Source: Diphasiastrum complanatum (lineage: Eukaryota > Streptophyta > Lycopodiopsida > Lycopodiales > Lycopodiaceae). Taken from it: 64,000 nucleotides of DNA. Positions within the stretch are counted from its first letter, which is position 1. The number at the start of each line of letters is the position of its first letter. Below the pieces are notes generated by a model. That model had not been told where the DNA came from, ran no database searches, and saw only the letters and a program-made list of their open reading frames with translations. The stretch lies in the NCBI GenBank assembly GCA_029204225.1, contig CM055096.1, positions 58,603,600 through 58,667,599 of the forward strand. The letters run 5' to 3'. Positions 45,604 through 58,213 of this stretch are shown here, piece after piece. The position numbers and the translations under genes are program-made.

Positions 45604-46251
45604 TGTGAGAGATTTCAGATCCTTAGGATCCAATCTACTTGAATGATCTTTGGTTAGAAAGAGAAATACACGACCAATCTCACCAATGTAGAAAAATCAG
45701 CATCTACACACAAATTGAGATGCAAACACCAATAGACCTTGATCAAACTTGAATGAAATGATTATGTACTGTTGATTTCCGTAAAGAACTAGCAAGCTAC
45801 TATATTTCACACGTGTGGATCCAAAAATGACAAATATAGATCATTCTACACATAGAATTGCAAGTAATCACCAAGATAGTGCACCAATGGATAGTAGAAC
45901 CCAAGATGACCATGTATAAGCATGAAATGAGATAGAGAAGAGAGAATAATGCTCTCTCCACGAGTTACATCCTTTTATAACAGGTCCAAACCCTATTTGG
46001 CCACTTGGCTTTCCCACCAAAATGCTAACCCTACTAATTTTGGGTCTAGATTCAATGTACCCAACTATTCAAATTGAATCTACTCAAACTCGCATTCTAA
46101 CTGTCCCACACTTTCAAAAAGTGTTTATTCAAATGAAATTTAGACTAATGAACTTTGAAAGTCAACCTCTAAGTCTAAAACAAGTTTTGGCCTCAATATG
46201 CCAAATATGGAAATATTGCAAAATGTGATGAAACTAGTTGAATCTTTCACA
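45604..46251 (-). repeat. Element K 3' LTR (648 bp)
   Basis: On the minus strand it begins TGTGAAAGATTCAACTAGTTT and ends GAAATCTCTCACA. It matches the J LTR (52817-53443). CACACGTGTG is at 45808-45817. A minus-strand TATAAAA-like box (CTGTTATAAAAGG) is near 45970-45980. It is inserted in element H. Confidence 0.85.
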
Positions 46252-46304
46252 CTCCCTCTTCAACTAGTTTTAGCATAGACTGAATGATAATACTCCAAGT
46301 GAAG

Positions 46305-46487
46305 TCATATGCTTATGAACAAGTCTTTTCCCAATGATTTGGTGAAGATATCAGCTACACATTCCCTTGAAGACACATGTTGAAGCTCCACCTCCTTTGC
46401 AATGACTTGCTCCCTCACAAAATGATATTGTATGTCAATATGCTTGCTCCTTGCATAGTTTTTGACAATAGAACTTTGATCCATCAT
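46305..46487 (-). pseudogene. Element K: RNase H C-terminal remnant
   Basis: The reading includes YARSKHIDIQYHFVREQVIA and VSSRECVADIFTKSLGKDL, the end of copia RNase H, as in the E polyprotein. The catalytic N-part is absent. It lies between the polypurine tract and the non-canonical segment. Confidence 0.85.
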
Positions 46488-46565
46488 AAGAATGATCTTC
46501 TTCCTAAGAATAGATCTCCTTTAAATAATCATGTAATGCTCAAAATAGAAACAATTGTAATTGAT

Positions 46566-47260
46566 CTAGAGAATAGTGTCCACTTGGGATGCTTCACTAT
46601 TTCTTACATCAATTTTACATATCAAGATGTAACTAGAACATGAAGAATAAAATAGAATGTATGAAATGATTCCACCATGCTTCCAACTCTGAACTCTCTG
46701 GAAAAATACAACAAAAAAACAATAAATGTGAGTGATCAACATTTGCTTGCATGTCTGCTCCTTCTTTGTCCTTTGTTGCCTTGTATCCACCATGATACTC
46801 CATGAATGAGCCTCCATCTCCATCTTGCCACAAGATGCCATCATCACTTGATGACCTGACCATGAATGAGTGACATAATGAACCTCCAATAGCTTTATTT
46901 CCATCAGCAAAATCAGCCAAGAATGCTAGTACAAACCCAACATCAAAACAATGTTCACCAATGTAGCTAGTTTTACCATATCTGGACAATTTACACACAT
47001 CCTCATGAAATTGCTCAAACATGAGATAGAACAAGTATAGTAAACTTGAACAAGTATTCCTTGCTGATCCTTTAACCTTACTTGAGTCTTCAATATGCTG
47101 TAAAAATAGATCCATAACACCTTTGCTAATTACCTCTCCTTTGATGCTCTTGACTAGCTCCAAATTGCCAACTTCCCTTTTGACTAGTTGAAGCCCTTTG
47201 AGATCAACCTCTTGATCTTCAACTTGACCATCAAAGTCATTGAACAAACTTTGTTTTCCA
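46566..47260 (-). pseudogene. Element K: non-canonical segment replacing reverse transcriptase
   Basis: This is the longest open version of the shared segment. It reads GKQSLFNDFDGQVEDQEVDL, KREVGNLELVKSIKGEV, then SSKVKGSARNTCSSLLYLFY, MFEQFHEDVCKLSRYGKTSY, DGDGGSFMEYHGGYKATKDK and, in another frame, CKIDVRNSEAS. None of this resembles reverse transcriptase. Several blocks recur at the same relative place in H, and the first part recurs in F and J. The family is unknown. Confidence 0.65.
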
Positions 47261-47793
47261 GATCCTATTCTTTCTTGCAGCCACTCCATTTTGTTGTGGG
47301 GTCCTTGATGTTGTATACTCCCTCTTGATTCCATGCTCATCACAAAAGGCCTTGAACTTGTTCCTTAATGCTTTCATCTATGCAAGCTAACTCATCATTC
47401 AATGCCTTCATTCTCAAAATAAAAGTACTTGGACTTTCTTCATTCTTTTGCAAACAAGAAAAGATTTTCCTTCTTAGAGTTAACACTCTAGAAGTAGACT
47501 TGGATTCATAAAGCTTCTTCAATGGATTCCAAGCTTCCAAAGATGATGTGCACTTACCAACTTCCTTGAGAATTTCATTGGTAACATTCATCTTTATCAT
47601 GTGTAGAGCCTTCTTGGACCTCTTGTCATACCTCAATTGATCTTGTTATGTTGCTGGTCTCTCATCCAAACCTACAACAATATCCAAAACATCATTCATC
47701 TCAAGAAGTGACTCCATCCTCACTTTCCACAATGAATAGTTACTTGAGGTAAGCCTATCATTGGCTTCCAACATGACTCCAATTGAGGTTGTC
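47261..47793 (-). pseudogene. Element K: gag N-terminus fused to an integrase scrap
   Basis: Gag begins at about 47793 (MTTSIGVMLEANDRLTSSNY), like E gag. It runs through KALHMIKMNVTNEILKEVGK to ELACIDESIKE. It is then joined to the late integrase core (FCDEHGIKREYTTSRTPQQN), which skips zinc knuckle, protease and most of integrase. After a few more codons it joins the non-canonical segment. These deletions account for K being much shorter than E. Confidence 0.8.
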
Positions 47794-47882
47794 ATGTAGC
47801 AATGACCTGATCTTCTCTTTCAACCTGCTTCAATGCACAAAGCACTCCTTTGAACAACAACAAATGCTTTCAAAAGAAATCA

Positions 47883-48448
47883 CCAAGATTTGAAACGAAC
47901 ACGAACTCGAAATTTTTTTTATTCATGACCAACTCGAAAAGATTTGCAAAAGATTCGCGAAACAGTGTCTTGTGGGAGCTTGTGGCTTTCTTGTTGAAGC
48001 TCGAAAGATTCGCGAACAGAATCTTGTCACAAAAATTTTTTGTTTCTTGTTCAAGCCTCATATGTCGTGAAATTGTCGCGAACAATTCACGAAATCTTCT
48101 AGACTGTTCTTCAAGCTCACCTGTCGCGAAACTATCTCGAACAATTCACGAAATATTCTAGCTTCCTTCAAGCTCAAGAATTGTCATCTGTCGCGAATGA
48201 CTGTCGTGAACAATTTGTGAACAGAATTTAGTCGACTCTGAGAAACTAGAATGTTGTTGAATATCAACCGTCAAAATGATTGGATTCTGTTACAGAAGGA
48301 AAAATACCAAAGGACTTATCTTGTAACAATATAAATACATGTGCACTTATAGTAATAACATACTCTCAAATTCAAGCCGCCAGACTTAGACTCAAACTAA
48401 CTTATTTAATTATGCACTTGCGCACTTACATACCCTTCGTAAAAGAGA
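47883..48448 (+). repeat. LTR-like sequence with TCGCGAAC/ATTCACGAAAT repeats
   Basis: The words TCGCGAAC, AATTCACGAAAT and TTC(T)TCAAGCTC recur three to five times between 47950 and 48220 in a roughly 65-70 bp rhythm. A TATAAATA box at 48340-48347 lies downstream. This suggests the promoter end of an unidentified LTR. No coding sequence or termini were found. Confidence 0.45.
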
Positions 48449-48450
48449 TA

Positions 48451-48822
48451 CCACATTAGAGGAGTTCTAAATCCAAAAAAGACCCTTTGTAAAAATTCTT
48501 TTTTTTTTTTTCTCAATTTTTTCTTACACATGGACCAATTAAAACACTCAAATTTGAAATCTACGTAACGTAACTTTTTGAGTCCACACTAAAAATGACA
48601 TAACTTTTTAGTGGTAAGTCCGAATTTAGCGAAGTATAGTGCATTGAAAAGCGCTCGACAAGGGCTTTCCAATGATATGTTACATGACATACTTATGAGC
48701 TACGATTAAAAACTTATGGCAAGTCAAAAGTATTAGTGTTATAATATTTTAATAATATAAACTACATCTTGCACGAATTTTTAAAGGGTCTTTTTGGAGC
48801 TCAAAACTCCTCTAATGCAAGG
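48451..48822. mobile_element. MITE-like element with about 48-bp terminal inverted repeats
   Basis: The left end (48451-48499: ATTAGAGGAGTT, AAAAAGACCCTTTGTAAAAATTC) is the imperfect reverse complement of the right end (48775-48822). TA flanks both sides (48449-48450, 48823-48824), as for Tc1/mariner-type insertions. At 372 bp without coding sequence it would be non-autonomous. The superfamily is inferred from TA only. Confidence 0.72.
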
Positions 48823-48824
48823 TA

Positions 48825-49212
48825 GCAAGAAAAATGTATATTGATTCAGACTCATAATTATAAAAATTTGTCTTATGATCAAAGTTTCAGTCGTTTATCT
48901 GATTATCTAATTGTCTATCACATTCGCGCATATATTTTCAATTTCTGCACCCATATTTTCGCACGCATAATTTAATCATAATAGAACTGCTCTATTAGTA
49001 CATAGATAAGATTCATGCATGATTAAAAAAAATCGATGATATTGGTATGATTTATTCAACCTCTAATTGGCAAAACCTTTCCTACAATCCCCTCACCAAA
49101 ATGTAGATTCTAGCTTGCCCTCTCAATACTAGTTTCTAGCACCAAAACTTGCTAAAAATGGATTTGTTTTTTTATCAATGGCTTATGCTCTTGTACTTGG
49201 CTCTGATATTAT
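48825..49212 (-). other. Leader remnant of element O with degenerate primer site
   Basis: Next to LTR O the minus strand reads TAATATCAGAGCC (49200-49212), a decayed TGGTATCAGAGCC primer site. The sequence to its left has no gag. Confidence 0.5.
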
Positions 49213-49775
49213 GTGAAAATACTATATTTTAGGACTACAAATGGATCTACAAAAGATCCACAAGAGTGATTGGAAGCTCGCTTTACAACCTATCAAAAAA
49301 CCAGACATAAAAAAGTTGATCTAGATTGGCAATTTGACAATCAACAAGCAAGAACAATCAATTACATTTATCAATCACTAAATCTGACTTGACATATGTG
49401 TACTACAGGCTGTATTACATCCTGCAAGCTAAGAAACAAGTACAAATTGATTTGATTGTGTTTGGATCACAAAAACTGAATGTACAATGTGGAGTAGCTC
49501 GAGATTGCCAATGAGCTCTATCTTCTCACAATGGAAATTTGAAATACATAGCAAATATGACTTCCTTTATGAAGTTAGGTGGATTTCCAGCATGTAATAA
49601 GAAGTTAACTTGGCTCTAATGCCCTAATTTGCAACCCTAGCCTAATTCCTAGAGTCATGCCTAGTAGGTGACTAGTTGGTCAATTTTTCACCTTAAACTT
49701 AGGTGTAGGTCCTATAATCTAGGAATTACTACCAAAATGACATGACCAACCCTTTGACGTTATTATGAATTTTCA
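49213..49775 (-). repeat. LTR O (about 563 bp)
   Basis: It starts TGTGAAAATACTATATTTTAGG next to the decayed primer site. The far end is placed at GAATTTTCA (49775), which is uncertain. Its first 330 bp match 31005-31318 in reverse orientation. Confidence 0.55.
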
Positions 49776-49929
49776 TGTACTTATGTCAACAATAAATTTA
49801 TTTTCGTAAAACAATAGAGTTATTACGTAGATCAGCTTTTTCAAAATCAATATAAAAAATCTAACAGAATGTCTCAAAAATTTGACAATGGCTAGATCTA
49901 GTAAATCATAACCTAAAAATAGTATGGGT

Positions 49930-50740
49930 GAAGGCTTCCTAGACAAAGGTTGACTCGACGAAGGTTCTTCATTGCTATTTTGGATAAAAAAAATCACTAA
50001 TCTGGCTGTTTTTGACAAATCTGGTAAAATTAACCTTCGCCAACTTAACAGTGGATAAATCTTACACAGATAAGCCTAGGGTAGAACTGGCAAAGGTTCT
50101 ATCTGGCAAACAATAAAATTTTTGCAGCTTGGCGAGGACTAAAATGGAATTTTTGGATGATCCTAACAGATCAAACCTTGTTGAATTGAAAAATAATGAA
50201 ATACTATATTTAGAACCCTTAGAAAAGTAGGCGAAGGTTTCGGTGAAGATTAAAGAGTAATACTGTTATTTTTGCTAAAAAGTGGTCTTTTTTGACAAAA
50301 ATAGGTCAATATGACAACTGGCCTTGGCTTAACGTTCGCCCAACTCATTGATTATCAAAAATAGTATGTTGGACTGATTCTGACTCTAGTGAAAATTTCG
50401 ACGAAGGTTCTTCTCAGAGAACTGATATTTTTGCAAAAAGGTATAAACTTTCTAGAAAAGATTACCAGCAACTAGATGAACAATTACTTTGGCCTTTAAT
50501 TTTTGGTATTAATCTTCATCGACCTCATAGTAGATAGATTTGAATCACACCTATGTGTAGTAGATTGGGCGAAGGTTCTTTTTTTGTTTTTGAGGGTTTT
50601 CTAATTGTTTTTGTTCTATTTCTGAAGATCTGATGGGAATTAATCTTCACCCTTCAAACTGAAGATACTCTGTATGAAGGCGGTGCTGGCTACAACTCGC
50701 TGAAGATTCTTTTCTAGAGAGCAAAAAGTTATGAGGTTTG
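49930..50740 (+). repeat. Degenerate tandem array, units about 135-175 bp
   Basis: The landmark G(G/A)CGAAGGTTCT or a variant recurs near 49959, 50092, 50232, 50402 and 50573, with GCTGAAGATTCTT near 50700. Between landmarks, similar ATTTTTGC(T/A)AAAAAG and CTTCGCC/CTTCACC words recur. Unit identity is low. No gene is seen here. Confidence 0.5.
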
Positions 50741-52816
<2,076 letters not shown>

Positions 52817-53443
52817 TGTGAGAGATTTCAACTAGTTTAGTCATTTTGGTCATATTTGTATATCTGGCAATTGAGGCCAATTTTCATATTAGACTTAGAG
52901 TTTAACTTTTCAAAGTTATATTAGTCTAAAAGCATTTGAATAAACACTTTTGAAAAGTGTGGGAAACTATAGAACACGAGTTTTGAAGCGATTCAATTTG
53001 AGTAGTAGATACATTGAATCTAGTCACAAAAATAGTAGGGTTTTCATTATGGAGGGAAAACCAAAGTTTGAACTTAGGTTTGGACCTGCTATAAAATGAT
53101 GTAGCTCATGGGAAGAGAAGACATTAACTCTCTCTTATCTCATTCATGCTTATACATGGTTCTCTTGGGTTCTACTATCCATTGGTGCACTATACCTGTG
53201 ATATCTTGCAATTCTATGTGTAGAATGTTTATTAATTGCTATTCTCATATCCAATGTGTGAATTAGGGAAAAAAATAATAGTTTATGTTTTGATTCATGT
53301 TTGATCAAGATCTGTTAGAGTTTGCATCTCATTCTTAGTGTAGATGCTGATTTATCTACATTGGCAAGATTGGTAATTTGCTTGTCTATCTAACCAAAGA
53401 TCAAAGAGACATTTTGGATCTTAATGGTCTGAAATTATTCACA
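52817..53443 (+). repeat. Element J 5' LTR (627 bp)
   Basis: TGTGAGAGATTTCAACTAG...GAAATTATTCACA. TATAAAA is at 53090-53096. Related to the K 3' LTR. Confidence 0.9.
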
Positions 53444-53455
53444 TGGTATCAGAGC
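53444..53455 (+). other. Element J primer-binding site (tRNA-iMet)
   Basis: TGGTATCAGAGC directly after the LTR. Confidence 0.95.
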
Positions 53456-54046
53456 TCTTGTGTTTCAGGTTATGAAGGAAGCATTCACAATCTATCAATG
53501 ATTTGGAGAAGATATCAATGCTAGAGCATACTAGATTGGATTCTACACCAAAATCTAGTTTCTTGCATATGTAGATTGGATCTTTTGTAGATCAAAAATC
53601 AAAATAGGTTTATAATCATGATCAATTCCAATTTCCCACATGACATGTTGGATTTGGACAATTTTTATAGCATTGGAAAAGCCTTTAGTGGTGGCTACAA
53701 GATTGCATATCACGTTTTAAGCAATTGCATGAAGATTTTGAAATAAATAATCTTTTGTGATTTTGTCAAAACTCTAATTTTGATTAAGTATCTAGATTGT
53801 GAGGTTACTGAACTTCATTTGAGTGTGTTTCAATCTTAGGAACTGGCAAGAGTCATTAGATTGAGGATAGATCATAGGTTGATCCAGATTTCACTATTCT
53901 ATGTGTTGATTTGCTTGGTATAAGTGCTAGAAAAGAATTGAGAAGTTTCATATATTTGTGATTTCCTTTTAAAAACATTTATTGTTGTTCAAAGGAGTGC
54001 TTTGTGCATTGAAACAGGTTGAAAGAGAGGATCAGGTCATTGCTAC
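53456..54046 (+). other. Element J leader
   Basis: About 590 bases without coding sequence. The last 90 match the stub of leader left in element K (47794-47882). Confidence 0.7.
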
Positions 54047-55019
54047 ATGGCTACATCAAGTGGAGTCATGTTGGAAGCCAATGATAGGCTTACCTCAAGT
54101 AGCTATTCATTGTGGAAAGTGAGGATGGAATCACTTCTTGAGATGAATGATGTTTTGGATGACTTTTCACAAAGAGTACTTCACTTTTTTGTTGGCATAT
54201 GGAGATGACAAGAGGGTGTTCTACATGGCCAATGATGGTGAGTGTGCAATCAAAGGGATTGGCACAATTTCTATTTCACTCTCTACAAATAGGAATGTTC
54301 ATTTGGAGAATGTTTTGTTCATTCCATATATTACCAAGAATCTACTTAGTGTGAGTCAATTGCTAAGTAAAGGCCTCAAAGTTGAGTTTGATGGAGATGC
54401 TTGTATGATTAAAAGGAAGGATATCTTGATTGCAAAAGGTAAAAGGCAAGGGAAGTTGTTCAAACTATATGCTTGTGATATTGCTAACCAAGTTGGATGT
54501 GTTGCAAGAGAGAAAATACCTATTCAAGAGGTTTGGCATAAAAGGATGGGGCACCTCAACTTCAAGTCATTGGAGGTAATGGCTAGGAAGCAAGTTGTGA
54601 TTGGTCTTTCAAGCTCCTTAAGTAATGTCAAGCATGTTTGTGAGTCTTGTGCTTTGTCTAAGTCACATAGACTACCTTATACTAGATCTATTTCTAGATC
54701 TACAAAGCCTTTTCAGCTTGTACATTCGAATATTCATGGATTTACTACAATTAGCAATAGTGGAGCTAAGATGTATGTAACTTTCATTGATGATTTTAGT
54801 AGATTTTGCTGGATCTATCTACTAAAGAGCAAAGATGAAGTGTATGATGTCTTTGTTAAGTTCAATAATGCAAGGGAGAACCAATTTTTCACAAGGATCA
54901 AATGCTTAAGGAGGACAATGGTGGAGAGTACATATCTACCAAGTTCAAGGCTTTTTGTGATGAGCATGGGATCAAGAGGGTGTATACAACACCAAGGACC
55001 CCACAACAAAATGGAGTGA
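54047..55019 (+). pseudogene. Element J: gag start fused to pre-integrase and integrase
   Basis: Gag starts at ATG 54047 (MATSSGVMLEANDRLTSSSY). At about 54165 it jumps, with a frame change, to HKEYFTFLLAYGDD, just after the protease active site. Most of gag and the protease DSG motif are thus deleted. The pre-integrase region (WHKRMGHLNF, then CESC) and integrase are open to about 54910. The first catalytic Asp is replaced (HSNIH versus HSDIH in E). A frameshift precedes the second block (DNGGEY). The integrase stops at TPQQNGV. The protein is not functional. Confidence 0.85.
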
Positions 55020-55527
55020 TGGTGATGTGGATGGGTCTAACATTCTTGATGTTGATGTAAAGGATCCTACTTTGGATGGTGATAATGAAGGGCCATCATC
55101 AAGCCGAAAGCCCAAGAGAACGTCAAGGGAAAGACAAATGCCTTCAAGGCTCACATATGATGAGAAGGGTAAGCCAGTGGAAGTAACTCATTTCACATTT
55201 CTCACATATTTTGGTGCACCTTCGTGTGTAGATGGTGCTATGCAAGTGGATGGATGTTTTCATGATTTTACAGCAAGTAATGGATCTAGAAAACAAAGTT
55301 TGTTCAATGATTGGTGATCAAGTTGATGATCAAGAGGTTGATCTCAAAGGGCTTCAAGAAGTCAAAAGAGAAGTTGGCAATTTGGAGCTAGTCAAGAGCA
55401 TCAAAGGAGAGTCAATTGGCAAAGATGTTATGGATCTGTTTTTGCAGGTTCTTGTAGCCTTCAAGTAAGGTCAAAGGAGCAACAAGGAAGTGTTGTTCAA
55501 GTTTACTGTACTTGTTCTATCTCATGT
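55020..55527 (+). pseudogene. Element J: integrase linker and start of non-canonical segment
   Basis: The reading runs from VDGSNILDVDVKDPTLDG through the integrase linker (RLTYDEKGKPVEVTHFTFLT) to SCVDGAMQ. There E continues into reverse transcriptase, but J continues SNGSRKQSLFND, then VDDQEVDLKGLQ, KREVGNLELVKSIKGE and MDLFLQ. This matches K and F. After TTTTTGCAG/GTTCTTGTAG the segment is cut short and the LTR begins. Confidence 0.75.
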
Positions 55528-55988
55528 TTTAGAGTTTGACTTTTCAAAGCTATATTAGTCCAAAAGCATTTGAATAGACACTTTTGGAGGAAAACCCAAA
55601 GTTTGAACTTAGGTTTGGACTAAAAGGATGTAACTCGTTGGAAGAAAAGAAATTCTCTCTCTCTTATCTCATTCATGCTTATACATGGTTCTCTTTGGTT
55701 CTACTATCCATTGGTGCACTTGATATCTTGCAATTCTATGTGTAGAATGCTTATTAATTGCTATTTTCACATCCACACATGTGAAATACAGTAGTTGACT
55801 ATTTTTGTAGGGAAAGCAACATTATTTTATGTTTTGATTCATGTTTGATCAAGATCTACTAGAGTTTGCATCTCATTCTTAGTGTAGATGTTGATTTTTT
55901 CTAGATTGGCAAGATTGGTGATTTGCTTGTCTATCTAACCAAAGATCAAAGGGACATTTTGGATCTTAATGATCTGAAATTATTCACA
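55528..55988 (+). repeat. Element J 3' LTR, truncated
   Basis: It matches the 5' LTR from about its position 105 onward. It lacks the first bases and an internal stretch next to ACACTTTTGG. It ends GAAATTATTCACA. Confidence 0.85.
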
Positions 55989-56234
55989 ACCTACATATTT
56001 GATCTGCACTTGGCCCACCTATGTCCATCTGAACATTGAGTTAAAGCATCTACTAGTATCTAACTTGGCCAATTAAAACATATTTTGTATTTGGGCATCC
56101 TAACGTTCTTGCCCATCTTTGATCATGTTTTTACTCAAGCCTCATTGTTTCCTACTTGGTCATTGGAGCCTAAATTTGGTGTTTGCTTTCCTATCTACTT
56201 ATAAGGTTTAATTAACATTTACCATCTTATGCTT

Positions 56235-56650
56235 GGCCAACTTCCTCTTGGATGGTTATTAACTTGGTCTGATTTCCAAAGCCATGAGATATCATTGCAT
56301 CTGCTTTCATAGGAGTATAAGTGACTAAAAAAGGAGGATCCATGAAGCTCAGATTATAACTCATGAAAGCAACTTGCTTGCTTGCATAGATCTTGATTAA
56401 AAGAGTGGGTCCTATCTCAAAATTGTATGGCGGATATAACTTATATTCTAGCCAATAATTACTTGCACAATCAATAAAGATTCCCTAACAAGAGAAAGAC
56501 ATCTTGGCCGAGGCCAACAATTCTACGACTTTAGGATCATCAAGATCCACAAGACTGATAATATGATGGTCATTGAAATACCTGCACCTTGAACATGGTA
56601 GGAACAAGTATCTTCCAGCTTGGAAAGTCTCAAAAAACATCGTCTTGTAG
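56235..56650 (-). pseudogene. Unidentified coding-like remnant V
   Basis: One minus-strand frame reads FETFQAGRYLFLPCSRCRYF, NDHHIISLVDLDDPKVVELL, then after a stop IDCASNYWLEYKLYPPYNFE and FMDPPFLVTYTPMKADAMIS. It is rich in aromatic residues and prolines like a folded protein, and has at least one stop. I do not recognise the family. It lies outside any retroelement boundary I can set, between J and the MYB gene. Confidence 0.4.
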
Positions 56651-58213
56651 GTGTAAGATTACAATGGCTTAGATAATAAGTTTATGTAAATCTCATCATA
56701 TTTTCGTAATAGAGGATCTATATATTTTGATCAATTCAATAAGATTCTTAAGCTTTCTCACCAAGTCTTGAGGTTAACTCATGGACATGCCAAGTTTTGA
56801 ATACTTAAAATTGTTGAACATTTTTTACTTGACTTATTTCACCCATGGTCCCAAATGTTTCTAGGTCTCAAAGTTCTCTTTTGGGTTTAGAGCTCCAATT
56901 ACATTTTTGTATTGTGAGAGATTTGATACTTGATAGCAACTCATTAATGCATGCATAGTTGGCACCTCCACTCCATGAAGATTGGCACGATGTACTTAAA
57001 TAATGCTTTATTGTGTGCGTTGCTAACTGAGTATAAACGATATTATTGACATGCACTACAAAAAAGATTTCATCACTATTGTGTATAGACAATTTGTCAC
57101 TTGGACGATGTTTGAAACACTTTATAAAGAAACGTACGAGTGTCCATTTAGCGAACGAAAGATCCTGCTAATTCTGGTCAGAAAGCCCATATGATCTCAC
57201 TTTGTTAGTTGCCCAAATGAGGACAAAAACCTATGCTAGTTAGTGTCTTGGGTAGCTATATCAAATTCTTAGAAACACCTCATCCAGGTTGGATAATAGA
57301 AAGGTTAATGCAGCCAGAGGTCAAAATGCAGCAGTCTGCTGAGATTCTTATGTGGGTGATAGTGCTGACGTATATGGAAGTAGCATATCTAAGCAGTAGC
57401 TTGTCTATAAAATCGATGATACAGTGTTTGTTTGTTCATGATCAGAACTGGAAAGCGGGGAAGATATCGATCTAACATCATGGAAATTTTCATGTGACTC
57501 TGTGATTAATATATGATCCATCCACAGTAAGGATAATACATGAATTGATGCTAGAAATACAAAGCAAAAACTGATTTATGTTTGACGGGTTTTTGAGTGT
57601 TAATGCACAAATCCAACGTTTGGCATTGTACTAACTATGTCACTGAGACTTAACACAAGAAGCAACAGATTTCAGAGCTGCACACCTGAGTAACTTAAAG
57701 TTTTTATTTAGCTTGACAAGAACAGTGAGTGAGTGAGTTATGGTGCGCGGGAGCCTATCGTGAGTGTAAGATAAGTGTTATGTGTTTGAGTAAAGGATTG
57801 AACCGTCAAACAGTTATAAAAAAAACGACTAGTTAACAGACAACTTCCAGATCTATTTATTATACACATAGAATACAAGAGACTTCGCTCAGACGATTTT
57901 AAAATCCTTAACAGTACAAGGCTTCACTGTTTTTGACGCTAGAGCTTCGTCCTTGGATATGCATGAGCAAAATACAATGTTTCGACATAATGACAAAACT
58001 TTGATGGCAATACTAAACGCACCGATGCTCAAAATTAACTCTATACACACAGCTAGTATCATCCGTACGCCTGCGATAAGTGTTTTGTGCTGCATACTGG
58101 CAGCATCCGGCGCTAGCTTGTAAAAGAAGCCTGCTGGCGTTGAAGAACAGAGATAAAATTCGAAAAATTTTACGGAAGAATCAGCGTAATGTCATACAGA
58201 AAGAAAGAAAGAA
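56651..58213. other. No gene seen downstream of the MYB gene
   Basis: AT-rich intergenic sequence. A short open frame at 57233-57475 has no recognisable domain. The MYB 3' untranslated region should extend from 58213 leftward; no clear polyadenylation signal was assigned. Confidence 0.5.

Larger units (their letters stand above)
45604..47882 (-). mobile_element. Element K: internally deleted non-autonomous copia
   Basis: On the minus strand, K has a 3' LTR (45604-46251), polypurine tract GAAGAGGGAG, an RNase H C-terminal piece, the non-canonical segment, a few codons of integrase and a gag N-terminus. It lost everything from late gag to late integrase and all reverse transcriptase. The leader breaks off at about 47882. 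Related element J has the same LTR type on the plus strand. Confidence 0.8.
52817..55988 (+). mobile_element. Element J: non-autonomous copia, K-type LTRs
   Basis: This plus-strand element has a 627-bp 5' LTR, perfect primer site, leader, gag start, large deletion, pre-integrase and integrase, another deletion, the non-canonical segment and a shortened 3' LTR. Flanks GCCTA (52812-52816) and ACCTA (55989-55993) match at four of five bases. Reverse transcriptase, RNase H and polypurine tract are absent, so it could move only with help in trans, and probably not at all without an intact 3' end. Confidence 0.85.

Noticed and set aside
46566-47260. Non-canonical segment of K as an env-like third gene, as in some plant copia lineages
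   Set aside because: Env-like genes follow RNase H. Here the segment lies between integrase and RNase H and there is no clear signal peptide or membrane architecture.
57054-57066. CACTACAAAAAAG, resembling the end of a CACTA DNA transposon
   Set aside because: No matching inverted end or 3-bp duplication was found nearby. One 13-base match is expected by chance in AT-rich DNA.
57233-57475. 80-codon open frame downstream of the MYB gene
   Set aside because: No recognisable domain, no splice context and no second copy in the window.
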